Shown here in pieces: positions 10,178-21,637 of a stretch of 64,000 nucleotides of DNA. A program made the position numbers and the translations under genes. Under the pieces are notes generated by a model. It had not been told where the DNA came from. It saw nothing but the letters and a program-made list of their open reading frames with translations, and did not search any database. This stretch comes from Thereva unica (lineage: Eukaryota; Arthropoda; Insecta; Diptera; Therevidae), in assembly GCA_949987705.1 (NCBI GenBank), contig OX465283.1, positions 166,857,850 through 166,921,849 on the forward strand, read 5' to 3'. Positions within the stretch are counted from its first letter, which is position 1; every line of letters begins with the position of its first letter.

Positions 10178-13025
10178 CAGTGGCGGTTCGTAAGGTTCAG
10201 GTTAAGGGAAGCAATGTGTAAGAGAACGATAAAAGTAAAAGTATCGAAGGCTTTAACTAAAAAAACTGAAAAATAACATATAGTGGAGTCAGATAAGAAA
10301 ACATATGGAATTGTTTCCGGTCTAAAAATTTTGTTGGAACATGTTAGTTACATCGAATACAATACAAAATGGTCATTTTCTACGTCTAGCAACCGCGCCG
10401 CTACGTAAGTTAACGGCCATTTTGTGAAAATCTTATTATTTTGGTCGTTCTTTCTAAATATAGATGCGTATATCTCGGAAAATGTAGGTCCAAAAAATGC
10501 AAAAAAAATAGAGGCTGTTCGTTATGATTTTGGCTATCAGGGGTTACAATATCAAATTTTTATCTGTACACCTAACGTCAAAAAAAAGTTAAAAAACTGT
10601 TAAATTTTAGCTTCTTCGGATTTTTTCAGTCAACTTACATATATACTTTATAATATGAACAATAACTGGTTAAAATTTGAGGTCAAAATTTCTTATTCAA
10701 GTCCCAAAAATTGACTTCAAATTTGAAAATTAATTGCCCTTTAATTTTTGTGCATCGCATCGATCGTATGAGGTTTTTCCTTTTTTTAATATGTAGTTTC
10801 TTTTATATTGGTGAACAAGAAAAAATTTTTAAACTTAAAAAAAGTGAAAAAATCTAATCGCAGTTTTTCGTTAATTTTTTCAAAATATTTTAGCTGCTAG
10901 TAGGTCTTTTGCGCCTTTTTTCAGATTCTGTTGATAATTGAAGCCTCCAAAGAGAAAGCCGTTGAAAAACTGCAGCTACTACTTTCATCTTATTTAATTT
11001 TTCATACAAATGCCTAATTTTGGTCCAAACTCTAAAAAATAGTAATAATAAAACCCTGCATACCTCGCATACATCCCCTACACTCACGCCTACAATCATT
11101 ACATTCTCCTTGCCAAAAAAAACACTTCAGGCAACCCGTAATTAATTCTTTATCCTTTTAAATCATCTTTAAAGAGAATCATAAAAAATATAATGGAAGC
11201 TACAAAGTTATCAGCTTATATTCAATAAACACCCCCTGCCACCCCACTAGAATAAACAATAGACAAAGAGAAACTTCAGCAATCATTGATCTATTTTTTC
11301 TTGACTCATCTACAAACGAAAATTCATATTTTAAGAAGAGTCAATAACAAAATTAAGAAGCAAAATTTTAAGAGCAAATTTGCTCGAAGCCCGATTAGAT
11401 TACCAGAAAACGAAACCAAGCTTACAAAGAGATTTTGGTGGATACAGAAAAGGAGGTGGGTCAAAATTGCCCCAGGCCCGGCGCAAGAGAAAAGTATCTT
11501 AGATTATCGGCTATAATAAGTATTGAATTTCTGTATAGTTGTTATATCCCGTAACTGTGGCTAAGGTGTTAATAATGCTATTTCTTTTTATTCGGGCGAA
11601 ATGACTAATTAACCCTGTATTTTTGTAACGCTATCACATATCTTCATGAATAAGGTATCAGTGCACGCAGAATACTCCCACCTATCTAAAATTGTAAAAA
11701 CGACGGTACCACAGTACCAACTTCCAGAGTTATGAGTCGTCAAAGTCAAAATATTAATTTTTTTTAACAAAAATTTCACTTTCAACCACCTTTTTCTCCA
11801 AAATATTCATAGTCAACTAATGTTTTTTTTCCCAGAATCAGAAAGCTTGGAGTGTTTCCTATGAATAACGTCTCGACAATTTGTATGCTACGGCCTTTAC
11901 TTTCGAAGTTATAAGCAATTTAAATGCTAAAACTGGCATTATTTGGGGAAATTGTAGGCAACTTTGACCTGAAAATTGTCACTTGGTTTTTTTCGACATA
12001 AGCTTAGGAGAAAAGAGTGCTAAAAAAGTACGAAATAGCACCAATTTTAGTATTAAAATTGCTTATATCTTCGAAAGTAAAGGCCGTAGCATGAAAATTG
12101 TTGGACATTATTCATAGGAAACACTCCAAGCTTTCTGATTCTGGGAAAAAAAACATTAGTTGACTATGAATATTTTGGAAAAAAAGGTGGTTGAAAGTGA
12201 AATTTTTGTTAAAAAAAAACAAAATTTTGACTTTGACGACTCATAACTCTGGAAGTTGGTACTGTGGTACCGTCGTTTTTACAATTTTAGATAGGTGGGA
12301 GTATTCTGCGTACACTGATACCTTATTCATGAAGATATGTGATGGCGTTACAAAAATACAGGGTTAATTAGTCATTTCGCCCGAATAAAAAGAAATAGCA
12401 TTATTAACACCTTAGCCACAGTTACGGGATATAACAACTATACAGAAATTCAATACTTATTATAGCCGATAATCTGAGATACTTTTCTTTTGCGCCGGGC
12501 CTGGGGTAATTTTGTATGGGCTGTGACCCACCTCCTTTCTCTATCTTCCACTTCTCAATTCTCGCTTTTCGGTTCCGAAGAAGCTGCGTTTAGCTCAGCT
12601 TCTGAGGGTACTGTATTAACGCAAACCTTTACGTGAGTGTGAGTTCAATTAGATTGAATGTGTTGGATTTTTCACGGTGATTTTCTGTGGCAAAGAAGCT
12701 GGAGATATTACAGCTTTCCCATGTTGGGTAAGGCCTTGGCCACGATAAGAGCGGCACCAGAAACATTTAACGTCTCGAATTAGCGGAGAGAGGCACCCTA
12801 GTATTGTCACTCGGCCGCTCACTGCTTATATCATATTCGAGGCCTAACTCAGAGATGGGAAGCTGTTATATCTCCAGCTTTAGTGTTTCCAGAGGAGGAA
12901 ATAAATTAAGATTTTTCTTCTGATTAATCTTGATATATTTTAAAATTTAAATTTATTTTTATGAAGCTGCCTATTTGGTCAAGGGAAGCCGTGCTTCCTT
13001 TGCTTCCAAAGAGGAACCGCCACTG
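10178..13025. mobile_element. hAT-like non-autonomous transposon, 2.85 kb
   Basis: The element starts CAGTGGCGGTTC and ends GAACCGCCACTG, a perfect 12-bp terminal inverted repeat. It is flanked on both sides by the 8-bp direct repeat CTTCATAT (10170-10177 and 13026-13033). An 8-bp duplication and CAG-type ends are hallmarks of hAT transposons. Subterminal GGGAAGCA-like motifs occur near both ends. There is no transposase frame, so it would need a partner in trans. Its centre is a ~1.1-kb palindrome (listed separately). The perfect target duplication suggests a fairly recent insertion. It landed next to, and just outside, another foldback element at 13047. Confidence 0.9.
11446..12540. repeat. 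~1.1-kb palindrome inside the hAT-like element
   Basis: Arms about 11446-11943 and 12032-12540 are reverse complements, near-perfect over most of their length by eye, around an ~88-bp centre. Paired landmarks are AGGAGGTGGGTCA with TGACCCACCTCCT, CCCCAGGCCCGGCGCAA with TTGCGCCGGGCCTGGGG, and AGAAAGCTTGGAGTGTTTCC with its complement near 12110-12140. The right arm carries an extra ~10 bp near 12515. Read through, it would give a long hairpin RNA. Confidence 0.92.
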
Positions 13026-13046
13026 CTTCATATTCAATTTTATACA

Positions 13047-14007
13047 ATAAAAACCTATTCCCAAAACTAATACTGCCAAATTTTATAAATTACATAAATT
13101 CACTTAAATAAACCTTAAATAAGTCAAATTAACTACTTAAATTAAAGAAATTCCAAAAAAATGATAAAATTCAATTCCTGAAATCTCAAAAAATGCATAA
13201 GAATCATACTGATAAAAACTCAATTTTTAGGCCATTTTTGCGTTATCGTCAACAATCGTTATTAAGTTAATTATTATTAAATATGTATTATTTACATATT
13301 GTATTATATTTTTAATTACTTAAAAACAGAATTTCATAATTATTTATTGTTTAATTTAATCAAAATCAATTAAATAAACTTCTGAAATTATTAAACGAGG
13401 AAAATTGCATATTTTTAAGGGTTTAATGTCTAATCAAGGTTTAATATTCACGTTTTTTGATATGCGCAGGGATCCTCTATCTAATGGATAAATTTACAAT
13501 GTCAAGTTTTGCATATTTGTATGAGAAAACTTTGACACTTCGCATTGTAATTTCTGACATATCATACAGGATCCGTGCGGTTACCAAAAAACGCTCGACT
13601 TTTCGATTGAGTGCTAGACTCCTACAACCATGCAATTTTTTACTATGCTATACATTGTGCTATTTGGGATAATTTCAAAAGTTTATTTTATTGATTTTAA
13701 ATAAATTAAGCAATAAAAAATTGTGAAATTCTGTTTTTAAGTAATTAAAAATATAATACAATATGTAAATAATACATATTTAATAATAATTAACTTAATA
13801 ACGATTGTTGACGATAACGCAAAAATGGCCTAAAAATTGAGTTTTTATCAATATGATTCTTATGCATTTTTTGGAGATTTCAGGGATTGAAATTTTTGAT
13901 TTTTTTGGAATTTCTTTAATTTAAGTAGTTAATTTGACTTATTTAAGTGAATTTATGCATTTTATATAATTTAGTAGTATTTTTTTGTTCTGGGAATATG
14001 CTTTATT
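13047..14007. mobile_element. AT-rich foldback element with ~340-bp arms
   Basis: Arms about 13047-13392 and 13668-14007 are reverse complements with scattered mismatches. Landmarks are TTCACTTAAATAA with TTATTTAAGTGAA, AAAAATGGCCTAAAAATTGA with its complement at 13203-13242, and the AACGATTGTTGACGATAACG pair. The ~275-bp loop holds a smaller imperfect hairpin around 13493-13555 and a 71-codon open frame without a domain. This is the structure of a foldback or MITE-type DNA element. I could not fix a target duplication, partly because the hAT-like element inserted only ~14 bp away. Confidence 0.8.
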
Positions 14008-14013
14008 AGTTAA

Positions 14014-16237
14014 AACTGAATTTAAACAGCCAAACAGTTTTTGTGCCCTACAAAAAACCGAAAATAGAATTGGTTATCTTCTGCATTTCCAAAAATCCTG
14101 AAAAGCATCAGTTGCTTCCTTCTTAACGTCATCTAGAATTTGTTATTATTATCCCAACTGGGAGAGTTAGCTTCAAATCCTTATAGAAATAAACTCTACG
14201 AGAAAAATGGTGCGTAAGAATTTTTAGTAACGATCAAACCCCAAACCCGGGGCCTTTTTTCATTTTAATAATTGAACATTGTGATAACATCCACACTAAA
14301 CCAAAAATTGAAAACCGGAAGATGTGAATGCTATCTAGAACAAGGTGAAAGATTAAGACTTTAAACGTCCAATTAAACCCCCTAAGGGAGCCCCGTGAAT
14401 GGGGTCCGACGGTGTTTTCTGCACGTTGTTAACGAGGCCTAACCCAGAGCTCATAAATTTGCAAACGAGCAGTTTGAGCTAAACACCAAAACGTCATTGT
14501 CCAGCCCGGGTTTTTGCGTGTCTCGTGCGTGGCCACAAGCCACTAAAGACTAAAGTACTTATCCGTAGGGCCGAAAGCCACCACCAAATGCCTCTACGGA
14601 CGAGCTGGAGACCATTAGCGAGGTTGTTTCCGCCAAATCCACCCCGCACCCAGCCCCGCAGCCCTTGGTCGCGTGAGGAAGGGCTGGTTCTTGTTTGGTC
14701 TGTCGATTGGATGTTTCCTGGACATTTATATGCATTACACCCTGATAAGATCTAAATTTACGGGCTCTTAATTGAACTGCCTTTTGTGTCGGGGTGGCGC
14801 GGAAACAGACTTTTTCTCGTTTTATTAATTCTTGATTTTGCTCCTTTCCTGCGCGGCTCGAAACGTGCACGTGAGTTACGAGCTGAACTGAAGAAAGGTG
14901 CTCGCTGGCTAGAAACGAGATAAAGGTAACAGGTTTGTGCTAAAGGTGTGAAGCTCGCTGCAAGCACAAAGTGAAATGTTTTAATATTGAGTTAGAGGCG
15001 AACACTTACCCGACAAAGCACAGCTATTTCGCCATATGCCACTGGAATCAACAAGCAAATGAGTTGTGACACCCCTCGCCTTCGTGATAGCAATCAAATG
15101 ATCTCCGTCATTAAGTCTACCCCGGTACCCTTTTAGTCCTCGGGGAAGCTCTTAAAATTGAATGCACTTTTAATCTCCGCATGTGTACTCAATTTTCGCT
15201 CTCTGACTGCGATTATCACCCCTAAATGCGAGCGTTCCACGATGCGGCCATGTACATGTATTAATGTTGGTCTGGTTGATATCAGGATTTGCAGGATAGA
15301 GATTTGCTCTATTTAACTCGCCCTTCGTTATTCTTATACATTGTGCGCCCCAGACTTTATCGCTCGTCCTAGAGCTGGGTGTACCCCGCCGCACAACTTG
15401 CTGGTAGGAATGTGGCGCAGAGAGTAAACAACCCCCAGAGCGGGTAATTGGTCTGTAATCTTTTTGACAGATTGAATTTCGCTTTTACTGATTTTATTTT
15501 GACTGGCAAACCCCTAAACAAGGACGCCGTATTGCGTACGTAGGGCATGTAACAGCGTATGGGGGAGTCTGCACTGATACAAGGGTCCTTCGCCTTTTGT
15601 GGCCTTGTCTTCTTAGCTTCGTCCCTTCGGTGTTAATGCCACTGCGCCCTATTCCGCTTGCCGATTCATCTTCAGCTTTCATTGTCGGCCCCAGATCTGC
15701 GAATCTACGAAAATTACTTTGAGCGGGGCCCGCTTCAAGGACAACGCAAGTGCTGAAGTGTGAAATTGAAGATTATAAGTCGAGATTCATTGCAATTGGA
15801 GCTTTTGTGACTACCGAATATAAATCTCGCGTCTCCGAGCTAATTAGAGATTAGCTCTGTCAGAAATAAATGGAAAAATGAGAACATCCATTGGGGTTTC
15901 GAAAGTAATTTCGTTCAAGTGCGTCCAAGTCCTGCCTTTTGCGTGTAATTTGATGATCAAAGAGTTTTGGTTGAAATAATCATAAAAAGCCTAGGGTGGA
16001 TTTTTACAATTTCTCTTTTTCATGCGAAAGTTTAGCATAGATATTTATAATATATATGTAGTAAATACATATATATTAACTGTTTGTGGCCAGTTCTACT
16101 TTAAGTCGACTTAAATTGAAATTTAGTTGTAGGACAAACCAAAATTGTTTGAATAATACGTATCGCATTCGTAGATAATGCTGTAAATGGCAGGAAAGAG
16201 TAGAATTAGTTCAAAAATTTTCGGCGGTAGTTACAGC
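14014..16237. other. Complex intergenic DNA
   Basis: Mostly non-repetitive sequence of moderate GC content, with no convincing open frame and no element ends. It could hold cis-regulatory DNA, but the sequence alone gives no specific sign. A short AT palindrome (TATATATGTA/TACATATATA type) lies near 16050-16078. Confidence 0.4.
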
Positions 16238-16442
16238 TTGGGCGATGTAGCCTAGTAGTTAAGGTGCTCCTTTTCCAACGCAGAGGTCCCTGGCTCGCAT
16301 CAGTTCGCCGGTATGATCTTTTGCTTTCTTTGCCTTTGACCGCCAGCCTTTCCCCTAAGAAATATAGTTGTGTTACTTGGTACCTACTTTGCAACATTGG
16401 GAGTTCAAGCAAAGCTCTGAAATTTCCAGAGGTGATATTAAT
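16238..16442 (+). repeat. Probable tRNA-derived SINE head
   Basis: GATGTAGCCTAGTAGTTAAG at 16246-16265 resembles a tRNA D-arm/A-box. It is followed about 35 bp later by a degraded B-box-like GGCTCGCATC. Spacing fits a tRNA-derived pol III head, but the B-box is worn and no clover-leaf is intact. The sequence abuts an opposite-strand LINE tail. Confidence 0.45.
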
Positions 16443-16740
16443 TTTTTATGTCTAAGTTCAGGTGTCACCCTGTCCGTCAAGTCGTTCATGTCATGATGCA
16501 ATATCTAGTAATTAGTAAGCTAAGCCCGAAGGATAGAACAAATATAGAGCAGGGTAAGGAGGAGGTAATGAAGTTTGCGTTTGAATTCTTGGATATTGTA
16601 AAAGTTGATTTTTTAGGCAGCCAGCTGAGCCAGAGATGCAGACGTCAGGGTTAGTTGGAGGCAGCCACGTCGTTGTCTGAGCTACATGTCGTGGCATGTG
16701 GAGGATTGCCGATCGTAGTCTTTTGTTTCAGTATCGGTCC
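16443..16740 (-). mobile_element. 3' end of a Jockey/CR1-like LINE
   Basis: On the minus strand the sequence ends ...CATAAAAA. It contains the family's tail block, seen here as GTCAAGTCGTTCATGTCATG, GATGCAATATCTAGTA and a trailing TTGAATTCTTGGATATTGTA. The same order recurs at 31546, 34127, 45865, 50880, 51357 and 59195. A segment with CAGAGATGCAGACGTCAGGG is shared with 51170-51195. Only the C-terminus and 3' UTR remain. Confidence 0.65.
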
Positions 16741-16749
16741 CAAGTAACT

Positions 16750-18995
16750 TGTTATGCAATAGCTCCTAACCTTACACTGAATTGTCTAAGCTGATTATAT
16801 TACCCTATCTTCTATTATATGGCAGTTACCAGGGGGAGTTATGATCGTGCTTTCGTCAGTCCAATTTCTACGTCCTGAGTATATTTTCAAATATGTACTA
16901 CATACATGTTAATTACTGAACTGAAATTGGTATAGGATCACTATTCATTAGGATAGCAACACTTTTATAGTAGAGGATCACCCTATCTGGTCACAGGAAC
17001 ATTAAATGCAACGAGAAGGCAGATAAATTAGGCCGTTTAGGAGCAGTGAAGTGCAGTAGTGTCGAAATTTTACGTCACTGCTTAAAATCTCGAAGAACAT
17101 TCCGGAAAGTTTTGGTTTATGTCAAGTATCTAACCTCTTTTAACAACAAGTTCAGCATCAACGTTTCATAATCAGGAAAATCTTTCTCTTTCAAAATACA
17201 TATACTATGGAATCGGTTTTAAGAGGAACTGCGAGTAATTTTCCATCCACTCCATCAAAATCCTTCCCAGAATTTCCTATGTAACAACCAAAAATCTCAA
17301 GGATACCAATCCTGACTGAGTTTAAACCTTTTACAAACTTTCTTGTCAATGTCATTCAGCTGGAACATTTGTATACGTAAATCCGTTTCCCTTCAATCAA
17401 TGATAAAAATGTCGGTTTTTATTCAATAATGCTTTTATCGTCATCAATCAACCCACCCTATATTGTCGCACTATGAAGGTTTTGTTGTGAATACATCTAT
17501 ACGAATGCTTACTACGACATATTTACGGTTGTTTTAAGGATTGGCACCAAATAAACCCGAGATAGATTTATGTGAGCAGAGAGGGGTGTGATTAAATTAT
17601 TTCTCATGCACTTATTGTGGATCGTAGCTGTAGCTGCAAATGGGCCCGGTTCGTGTTGCGAAAATTATCTTGGAAAAACACATTCAACAAAGGACACCAA
17701 TTTATTTCCTGTTTTGGGACCAGCCCACCAGTTCAACCTGTAATTTTATCTCGATTGTCGCCTTAACTCCTGGGATCGAATTCAACGTTGCCAGGGAAAT
17801 TTTTTGCTCAGACATTTACCCATTCCAGGCCCGAAGTGCGACATGATACCACGATGTTTTTCGTCCGCCCTATTTTCCTTTTAACGCCATTAACGTTGAT
17901 TTCTTTTTGAATGCTTTCAATAACCCGAGGACAATACCCGCTGAATAACACTGTTCAGGCTCGCATTTGGTCCTGTTGTATTACAACTCTGGAAACCCGG
18001 TGCTAAAAGACCGCAGTAGTTCCATGCCCTGGGATGTTAGGCGGCGCGCACAACCCTGCAGAAGTGCAACAAAAGGGACACAAATTTGGCCGCAGGCGTA
18101 ATGCCGTCACAATGGCTCAGGAGAGAATTCTATAATTTTTTCAGTTAACCATAGCAGCAACAAGGAGGGCGTCGGTTGCTCTGCACAGCATCCGGGGATT
18201 CTGAAATTCTAGTAACACGTAATTATCTCCGATTGACGTGCCACAACTCCCTGAAATTTCCTTAAAATCGTCCTTTCACGGGATTAGGTGTATAATTTGT
18301 CGTGTTTCTTTATCCTTAGAAGTGCACACCCCGCCTTCGGCTGCTGGGGAATGCACAGGGCCCCGTTCATGCATTGACAATCCATGAAAAGCAATTCCGC
18401 AAAAACGTGCGGCGACAAGCTTTCATACCGCTGCCCAAAGCACAAATTATTCCCGTTTTTGTTGGACTGATTGAACGAACAACAAAAATCAAGTCTCTCA
18501 ATCCCGGGTGGGTTCCATTTCAATTTAACATCAAAAAACGATTTTCTGCAAGACTCCCACACTTTGTTGCTGATTTTCACATTTCACTTAACACAGACAA
18601 AACAGCGGTACTGCACCACCGCATCGTTCAGCACTGATTTCACCACATGGGGAAAATTGAAAATATTGCAGAGGAATAACGTTTGAAAAGTAAAGGGAGT
18701 GCAGCACATAAGCGGGCGGGCGCGGGCATGCGGTGACCCGATGCACTTTAGCTAAAAAATGTGTAAGCTGCAAAACGGGGTAGAGTTGGGGGGCAGCGAA
18801 TCTCATGGCATTTTAAAGAATCCTGCTTTAGGGATCCCAAGTACATGGAGGACAGACGTAGTTCACTCACCCGAAAAAAGCTTTTAAAATTTGACTTTTG
18901 AAGGGATGGGTTCCAGTGAAGTATGGCTTAAATTTGGAAGAACGTTTACGAAAATTTATTTAGAATTGGGAAAATCATAAATAATCTTCTTATTA
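16750..18995. other. Intergenic DNA without recognised genes
   Basis: No credible coding frame. Overlapping open frames on both strands near 18284-18690 share the same bases and none has a domain. No repeat boundaries were found. Confidence 0.35.
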
Positions 18996-19079
18996 CCACT
19001 GCGAACTCGAATTCGATTTGGCAGGATAGGCTAATATGATCGAGCTAGTCGCTTCTAAGTAAGGTTGGTGTGAGGCTGA

Positions 19080-19872
19080 TAACCCCCACCCGTAAAAAAC
19101 AAATATTATGGAGAATTGAAAGAGGCGGTAAAGGACATAGGCCTGAAGATAAACGAAGAAAAAACTAAGGTGATGAAACAATCCAGAGCAGGCAGATTTA
19201 GAATGGGAAGAAATATAACCATCGATGAACATAACCTAGAAGTAGTCGATAAAACAGTCTACCTTGGGTCTACAATCACAAAAAGAAACGAAGAAAAAAA
19301 AGAAATAACCAGACGAATACTACTGGCTAATAGAGCCTTTTATGCCCAAAAACAAATCCTGCACTCAAGATTTGTGCACAGGAAAACCAAACTGTCACTC
19401 TACAAAACAGTAATACGACCAGTACTGTGTTATGGTAGCGAGACTTGGACTATGACCCAGGACATAGAGGAACGAGTCAACAGGTTTAAGAGGAAAATTC
19501 TCAGATGCATAATAGGCCCAACCAGAGAGGATGGAATATGGCGAAGAAGATACAACAACGAGTTGTATGAAATTTTTGACGACCCACAACTCTCAACTTT
19601 AATAAGAATCAACAGACTGAGACTAGCTGGCCACGTAATCAGGATGGAGGACAATCGTATCCCAAAACGGCTTATAGCCTCAGAAATTTCGGGAAGTAGG
19701 CCAGTAGGTAGACCCAGGAGGAGATGGATAGACGTGGGCTGACGCAGAGGCAATGCTCAACATCCGGAACTGGAGACATGCTGCAAGGGACCGTAAAACT
19801 TGGAGAAATGCCCTAGAGGAGGCCAAGGCTCGATTTGGGCTGTAGCGCCATTGGATGGATGGATGGATAGTT
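19080..19872 (+). pseudogene. RTE-like LINE: reverse transcriptase C-terminal part
   Basis: An open frame at 19116-19742 reads as the part of a non-LTR reverse transcriptase just after the catalytic box. It has IGLKINEEKTKVM, then VYLGSTIT, then VLCYGSETWTM, then RLRLAGHVIRMED, then GRPRRRW. The frame breaks near 19736 (small indel) and continues in another frame through NIRNWRHAARDRKTW to a stop near 19843. The element ends in a GGAT microsatellite (19851-19870), which suits the short tandem 3' ends of RTE-type elements. The catalytic box itself is missing upstream, so this is a truncated copy. Confidence 0.8.
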
Positions 19873-19919
19873 GAAGGGGAACTTAACGCCTGCCCCGACA
19901 TGATGTAAAAATCAGACTA

Positions 19920-20230
19920 GGAGATCTGAACGCCCGTCGACACCCTTAGCTTGCATCAAAACACTAATGACAATAAACAACAAGTTATAGAGATGGTAGC
20001 AGCAAGAACTTGGTCGTTGAAGTACTAGATTTGAGCGTAAATTATATCCATGAGCCACCTGGGTATCTCCTGAAGGAACCATTCACAGCCAAATAGACCA
20101 TGTGCTGATAGACGGCCGCTACCTTTCCTGTCTGATGACGGTACGAACGTACCGAGGTGTCAATTCGACTCGGATCACTATCTTTTTGGTATGGTCCTCC
20201 GAGAGCGCATTACAAAATTCCTTCTTTTCG
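19920..20230 (+). pseudogene. RTE-like LINE: endonuclease C-terminal fragment
   Basis: After a GDLNAR-like start near 19928, a frame gives PEGTIHSQIDHVLIDGRY followed by TYRGVNS. This matches the conserved end of the AP-type endonuclease of non-LTR elements, whose IDHV segment lies at the active site. A small frameshift follows near 20165. It lies directly downstream of an RT 3' end, so it belongs to a second copy in the same orientation. Confidence 0.75.
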
Positions 20231-20234
20231 ATAA

Positions 20235-21635
20235 CATACGGTTGCCAAAAAAAAACACTAATATACCTAATTTCTCACCTTAGGCCATACTTTAGTTCAG
20301 GCAAGTGGTGCGCCAGTAGACAGTAGACATCCCAAAGATCCGGGGTCGATTTTAAGCAGCAGAATGATCTTTAAACCTTCCATTGCTCTCTTACATACAT
20401 ACATATAATATTGCACTTTTGTTCTTGTTTTGAATAACTAGATAAATTGCTGAGTCTTTTCCAGCTGTCTGCCCTATCTGAGATATAGCGGCTGCTATGA
20501 ATTAGTTGCCATGCTTTTGTGGCCAAGGCCTCCTTACTTTGAGAAAAAGAATCTTGCATATTCATGGAAACATAAATCCTTACCAAATTTTCAACTCTTG
20601 TCCCGAAACCTGACTTTATTCTAAAAATTAACAATCAAAAATCTCTTCGCCTCAAAAGTGACGACTCTTCTTAGTAACTATCATTTCGTTGAAATAAGGA
20701 AGCACGGCGAAACAAGAGTTCGTCAAAGCACCTTTTCCTTTCAAATTATTGCTGAAGTTGCGATTTCATCCTTCATTCAGATGAAAAACGTGCTCTGAGT
20801 TGGTATAGGTGTGGAGCTCTTTATGTAAATTTCATAACAGGAAAAGTTTCCTTTTGTAACTCCTGCGAAATGGCCTTCTCGTCCTTATCTTCCATAGTTG
20901 TCATCATTTTCTTTTATGCAATTTCATTTCCATATTTTCCGTGACAAGAAAATCTTTTGACATCCCAGCAGAAAGAAAATCTCAACTTTGTATTATTTCG
21001 AGAAATTGTATACATATACCTGTGCCCGTGAAGCAAATGGTAATGATAAAAGTTTCCGAGGTGGTTGGGGCGAGTGCCTGGTGCGAGAGGGTGGGGGAAG
21101 TAAATGCAATTTTATTTGAAATTTCGAGCTGATTTTTTATTCAGAATTATAAAGCATCAGAAATGGATCTTGTGAGGTGCTTAAACAATGAAAATAGTCC
21201 TTCCATCCGCCTCCAATTCTGTGTCCGCAAGGATCAAGCTGCGACATAAATTTCAAAATGGCGCGCAAAAACCCCCCATCTTGTTTAGGCAAAACGAAAT
21301 GGAAAAATTCCTGTCGTTCCTTTCTTTTTTTAAGCCAAATTTGAATTTTTAAATTAGTTTTTCTACTCTGGTGGAATAGCGAATAACTTTCTCAAACAGA
21401 TGAAATGAAAATGGAGTGAGGCACGGCGCACGAGGAGGGCAGGCATCCTGCAAACAAGGACGACACTGACAGTTATAACATCTTTTGAATGCATAAAAAG
21501 GTAAAATTTACATTTTTTGACTGAGCGAGTACAAGCAGCCGAGCTTGAACAGCACAACGATAAGCAGCGAGTTCCCATTGGCTTTGTGCTGTAACCGCAG
21601 ATTCTTGACAAAAATGTCAGACGGCAGCGGGCGTG
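20235..21635. other. Intergenic DNA
   Basis: No supported gene. A short TACATACATACATAT stretch lies near 20391-20406. The remainder is complex AT-rich sequence. Confidence 0.35.
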
Positions 21636-21637
21636 TA

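Noticed and set aside
18284..18806. Overlapping open frames on both strands
   Set aside because: No domain, no splice signals supporting exons, mutually exclusive frames.
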